Shown here in pieces: positions 8,194 to 11,654 of a stretch of DNA of 11,654 nucleotides. A program made the position numbers and the translations under genes. The stretch lies in NCBI GenBank assembly GCA_013054445.1, contig JAAMPI010001667.1, forward strand, positions 1 through 11,654. The letters run 5' to 3'. The stretch is from Cudoniella acicularis. Lineage: Eukaryota > Ascomycota > Leotiomycetes > Helotiales > Helotiaceae. Positions within the stretch are counted from its first letter, which is position 1, and every line of letters starts with the position of its first letter. The notes below the pieces were generated by a model that saw only the letters and a list, made by a program, of their open reading frames with translations, was not told the DNA's origin and did no database searches.

Positions 8194-8671
8194 AGCTTGA
8201 AGCTTGGGTTGCTGGTCATATGTCAAAAATGTTCTCTGAGTGCATGAAGATAATCGGGAAGGAGACGAGGGCCAGAGATGTGGCGGGGAGATTTCCAGCT
8301 TATGATCACGTGGTCCTTGGCGCCGTCAAACGCGGTTGATAAAGTCGTTCCGGAAAAGCTCAGAATAGAAATCATTGAAAACGAGCAAGAGAATATCCAG
8401 ACGCATGAGGCTTTTGCGAGTGTTAAAATAACCCAACTCTCCTTTATTTATGGCCGTATTTGAGAGGATTGTGCTTCTCCAAAAAATATAATACAAGGTT
8501 CTAAATCCCCAGAGGGACAAATCGATTCAAAAGCGACATAATAGAACAATGTTGAGACAATAGCAAAGTGTCTGACCACCATTGCAGATAGAAAGAACCT
8601 ACAATAATGTCGGGGCGAATGTGGAATCAATAGACAGAATCAGAAGAGGCCAGGGTATAAGCGAGACAATA

Positions 8672-8695
8672 GGGGGTAAGGGGTAAGGGGTCGGG
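8672..8695 (+). other. G-quadruplex-type motif, plus strand
   Basis: Four G runs (5, 4, 4 and 3 G) are separated by loops TAA, TAA and TC. This satisfies the usual G3+N1-7 pattern for an intramolecular quadruplex. It lies about 1 kb before the agd3-like ATG. Confidence 0.75.
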
Positions 8696-8941
8696 AAAAA
8701 CGCGTTTGCATGACTTTAATAACCTTAACCTTAAGCGAGTACAGGCTTTTTAGGCTCAAGACAACCACAACGCGGCATTGAAGGCGGGACTGAAAGCTCC
8801 GGACGACAACATCAGATCCGAAATCCTCATCTGGCCCCCGAAAAAGAATGCGCAGTCGCACAGCTTGCGGAGATGACCTCTTCCATTTTCCAGCTTGCAT
8901 CTTGTTGCGTCTTGCACCTGGCATCTTCCATTCTTCAAGCG

Positions 8942-8970
8942 CCCCCAACCCCAACCCCAACCTCAACCTC
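8942..8970 (-). other. G-rich simple repeat on the minus strand (TTGGGG/TTGAGG units)
   Basis: The plus strand reads CCCCC AA CCCC AA CCCC AA CCTC AA CCTC. The complement is therefore a run of TTGGGG-like units decaying into TTGAGG. It has three runs of four or more G, so it can form a quadruplex only by using the GG pairs. The unit resembles ciliate telomere repeats, but the usual fungal repeat is TTAGGG, so it is best read as simple sequence. Confidence 0.7.
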
Positions 8971-9171
8971 AACGCTGTCAAGCGGAACCTGCCTGTACAC
9001 GAGTACTTCCTACGCGGGGTTGGGTCCGTTGTGCTTCGTATAGTAGTTCACCCTCCCAGCACGGACCGGCTCCATTCGCCTACCAACCCGACATTCTGCT
9101 TCGTACAGATTTTTACTTAACTCAACCCCAACATGTTGCATTTTCATTTGGATAAATCCAGAGGAACGTTG

Positions 9172-9394
9172 CTTGGCAAGGCCGGATCAACATTCGAATC
9201 CCCACCGGACATCTTTCGCAATAACCATTCCCCCAGCTTCCGTTGCCAAGCCCCGCTTCCATTGCTACAATATCCAAAACGTGGACATATCCCATGTCAA
9301 GACAAGGGCCTGACCGAGCCTCTCATGGCCTCATGGGCTTCTAGAAAATTTTCACGGCCTCAAGTTAAACAGAACGTGACTGTTCCATGCCAAG
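9172..9394. promoter_or_regulatory. Three PacC-like hexamers (GCCAAG) upstream of the agd3-like gene
   Basis: GCCAAG occurs at 9245-9250 and 9389-9394 on the plus strand, and as CTTGGC at 9172-9177. The known PacC (ambient-pH regulator) consensus is GCCARG. Three sites in 220 bp is a modest excess over chance. Function is inferred only. Confidence 0.25.
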
Positions 9395-9606
9395 ACGCGC
9401 GTCACTGGTTGTTTCCCTCGTGGCAACATAGCACTCAGCCTAGGAAGTTACATACGTTTGTCGCCGTCATGGCCTCTTCGAAGGACTGCAACCTATGCCT
9501 AGCGCAAGCCATGGCTGCGATCTGGGGAAGTTTTGATCGGTCTAGACGATCTCCAATCCTTGCTAGTTGCATAGGCCTTTGGACGTGCCAGGCTCTCAAA
9601 TTCTGA

Positions 9607-9613
9607 TATATAT
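9607..9613 (+). promoter_or_regulatory. TATA box of the agd3-like gene
   Basis: TATATAT lies 63 bp before the ATG at 9676, at a usual spacing for a fungal core promoter, and is followed by a leader rich in C, T and A without an intervening ATG in good context. Confidence 0.6.
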
Positions 9614-9675
9614 CTGGAACATTCCCAAGTATCCTTTTCATCCTCACAGCAGAAAAGCATTCTGATTTCCTCATC

Positions 9676-11642
9676 ATGAAGACCGTCCAGATGTTCTCCC
9701 ACCTATTTTTCAAGTCTACGCTGCTCGCAGCATCTGTTTCCTTGGTCAATTCGGCAGCCGAGTCAGAGGCGCTTGTTGTCCCAACTGCTGTTCGAACAGC
9801 AGCAGCCGTCGTATCAACAGTGGCCGCCAAGGTCAACAATGTTGTGATAAACACCAATACTACAACGGTCGCTAATGTCACAACGGTAGCTGCCAAGACT
9901 GTAGGAACGACTCTCAACAGCACTGTCCTGATTTTCGCTCGAGACACTGCTTCTGCCTATTCTGGATTCTCTGGCCTGAATGGCTACGCTATTCCTTACG
10001 AAGTTGTCATTGTCCCCGCGGACGGCATCACGTTACCAACTCTCAACAGTAGCGAAACAGTTGGAAATTACGGAGCATTTGTTGTTTTATCAGAAGTCAG
10101 CTACGAATACAATGGCACAGAAGGATTTCAGAGTGCTATCTCTGCTGCTCAGTGGGCTGAGTTGTATCAGTATCAACTCACGTTTGGAGTGCGAATGGTC
10201 AGACTTGATGTCTTTCCCTCAGGAGACTCTGGGACAGAGGCTATCGGAGGTTGCTGCGCTACTGGAATTGAACAGTAAGTACACCTTGAATTATTTGCCT
10301 AGAAATTTGGGACGCTGATTTTTTTCTCCAGACTTATAAGCATTACCAATGCTACCGCATTCCCCACAGCCGGTCTTAAAACGTATGTTACACACCCACC
10401 AATATTTATGTGCTTTCAAGCCCCTTATTGACACAAATTCAGCGGAGCTGGAATGAGCACACAAGGACTCTGGCATTACCCAGCAAACATCACTGAACCA
10501 GAGTATACCACCGAAATTGCTCAATTTGCTGCGACTACTGGGTTTGACGATGTCTCCACCGCAGCCGTCATTAACGATTTTTCCGGAAGACAACAGGTTA
10601 GCTTCACTCCTAACCTCACTCCATTGTGTAGAGTTGTGCTAATGTGCTCAGATGGTATTCTTCACTGGATTTGCCACAGATTGGAGTCCAACTTCCAATT
10701 TCTTGCAACACGCTTGGATCCACTGGGTTACCAGAGGCGTCTGTTCGTTACCCCTTTTACGAAAGGAAGAACGTGCCAGCTAATCACTTCTCAGATACCG
10801 GATTCCGCCGTGTAAACCTTAACACTCAAGGTTCGTCTAACTGACAGGCAATGATGCAAGAGTATTTTACTGACAATATTTTAAGTGGATGATATGTTCC
10901 TCGAAACCGATATCTACTATCCGGTCAACACAACTTTCACAATAGCCCCCAGTGATCTTGCACAGCATGTAACCTGGATGCCGACCGTAAATGCTTATTT
11001 ACCGCCCGGAAGTGACTGGTTCATGGAAGTCGGCCACAACGGAAACGGCAACATTGAGGTAACCCTCTCACCGGAACCCGCTTTAGGTCAAAATAATTGC
11101 TGATAGTATTTAAGGACGCGGAAGATATCAATGAGAGAAAATGTGGAGTTGGCTCAATTGAATACGCAGATCAAATCGACACTCCTCTCGAATTCGTCAA
11201 ACCGCCTGGAACAGGAACGAATCTCTGGCCTGAGACCCCTGCAACATATCCATATACAACCTCTTGCACCGACCGTAAGAGCCCAGGACATTCCTCTCAC
11301 CACTTTGAACCTCTGAAGAAGCATGCTGATTTAAATATTCTAGTTGACGACCTCCTTCAATGGTGGCAAAAACCTGCCAATTTGAATGCATTTGCCCACG
11401 TCTCACATACTTTTACCCACGAAGATCAAGACAACGCCACCTATTTCGACGTTTATCGCGAGTTAACATGGAATCAAGCTTGGCTGAAACAGGTTGGCAT
11501 TGCAAATGCAACGAAATTCAGCAAAGGTTTGATCCCGCCCGCAATTACCGGGTTGCACAATGCAGATGCCCTCCGTGCTTGGGTTGATGCCGGGATTGTG
11601 ATGGTGGTTGGCGATAACACTAGACCTATTCTAATGAATCCC
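9676..11642 (+). CDS. agd3: Agd3-like secreted exopolysaccharide deacetylase, 3' end beyond window
   Basis: Exons: 9676-10274, 10332-10382, 10443-10596, 10652-10742, 10795-10830, 10886-11058, 11115-11274, 11344-11642 (donor GTAAGT follows at 11643). The joined frame is open for 521 residues. Residues 1 to about 26 are a signal peptide. About 27-85 is an Ala/Val/Thr-rich segment with NxT sites, then the family core begins (TVLIFARD). Recognised family segments: YEVVIVPADGITLPTL, FGVRMVRLDVFPSG, QGLWHYPA, FNTQ-like LNTQVDDMF (Asp312-Asp313), GHNGNGNIE, HVSHTFTHE (His443-x3-His447), and VGDNTRPIL. The Asp pair and HxxxH resemble the metal-binding motifs of polysaccharide deacetylases. In Aspergillus fumigatus, Agd3 deacetylates galactosaminogalactan, needed for biofilm adhesion. 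The substrate here is inferred by family. The visible upstream neighbours are not other galactosaminogalactan cluster genes; the downstream side is outside the window. Confidence 0.9.
10275..11343 (+). other. Seven short spliceosomal introns of the agd3-like gene
   Basis: Introns: 10275-10331 (57 nt), 10383-10442 (60), 10597-10651 (55), 10743-10794 (52), 10831-10885 (55), 11059-11114 (56) and 11275-11343 (69). Donors are GTAAGT, GTATGT, GTTAGC, GTTCGT, GTTCGT, GTAACC and GTAAGA. Each has a branch-like CTGAT, TTGAC, CTAAT or CTGAC close to the acceptor. The fourth was placed by protein fit: ending the exon at 10742 gives TRGVYTGFRRVNLNTQ, while the nearer donor at 10739 breaks the frame. An eighth intron starts at 11643. 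Confidence 0.8.
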
Positions 11643-11654
11643 GTAAGTTTCTAT

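Larger units (their letters stand above)
8194..9606. other. Long non-coding spacer and distal promoter of the agd3-like gene
   Basis: No gene is convincingly supported. The first half (to about 8640) is AT-rich and featureless apart from a CACGTG palindrome at 8307-8312. The second half has C/G-rich simple sequence, listed separately. The longest open frame with an ATG (9133-9606, 157 codons) has no recognisable motif, ends at the TATA box of the next gene and overlaps its likely promoter, so I treat it as chance, though a small hypothetical protein cannot be excluded. The antisense frame 8981-8640 translates G-rich repeats. Confidence 0.45.

Noticed and set aside
8278..8463. 61-codon open frame after the pseudogene
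   Set aside because: Short, no motif and no clear promoter.
9185..9205. tRNA B-box-like ATTCGAATCCCC
   Set aside because: The first G of the B-box consensus is missing and no A box, acceptor stem or cloverleaf can be drawn around it.
9133..9606. 157-codon open frame before the agd3-like gene
   Set aside because: It has an ATG but no recognisable domain and ends at the TATA box of the next gene; likely chance, though transcript data could revive it.
9435..9947. 170-codon minus-strand open frame
   Set aside because: It is the antisense shadow of the repetitive Ala/Val/Thr-coding part of agd3-like exon 1.
10453..10815. Read-through open frame across exon 3 and intron 3 of the agd3-like gene
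   Set aside because: It departs from the family sequence at the intron 3 donor; splicing restores MVFFTGFATDW and downstream family motifs.

Overview
This window is nuclear DNA from a filamentous ascomycete (Pezizomycotina; a leotiomycete is possible but unproven). The evidence is short spliceosomal introns of 52-69 nt with fungal branch sites, compact genes separated by about 1 kb, pyrimidine-rich promoters, and gene families typical of moulds: a fungal sedolisin, an Agd3-type exopolysaccharide deacetylase and small Myb-like nuclear proteins. There is no CRISPR array, insertion sequence, tRNA or rRNA that I can support.

Layout, all genes on the plus strand: (1) 313-2277, an intronless secreted sedolisin (S53) endoprotease of the aorsin/tripeptidyl-peptidase type. 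(2) 2278-3320, a T/C-rich intergenic region with a tetranucleotide microsatellite and a degenerate duplication of about 330-340 bp period, ending in a TATA box. (3) 3321-5444, an intronless three-domain protein (P-loop kinase-like, HAD phosphatase-like, uracil phosphoribosyltransferase-like). Its reading frame stops just where the phosphoribosyltransferase C-terminus should be, and a coding-like tail continues in the +1 frame to 5685. (4) 6715-7146, a small Myb/SANT-like nuclear protein. (5) 7800-8193, a second, diverged copy of the same family, broken by two apparent 1-nt deletions and an in-frame stop. (6) 8194-9675, a long non-coding stretch with two G-quadruplex-type motifs on opposite strands, three PacC-like hexamers and a TATA box. 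(7) 9676 to the window end, the first eight exons of an agd3-like secreted exopolysaccharide deacetylase, whose splicing I reconstructed by reading frame and family similarity; the gene continues beyond the window.

The genes do not form an evident pathway or cluster. The sedolisin (protein digestion outside the cell) and the Agd3-like enzyme (modification of secreted or wall galactosaminogalactan-type polymer) are both secreted. The fusion enzyme suggests pyrimidine or nucleotide salvage in the cytosol, and the Myb-like proteins are predicted nuclear. I see no clear new multi-gene system. The points most worth a second look are the frame break at the end of the fusion enzyme, the decayed Myb-like tandem copy and the structured repeats in the spacers.
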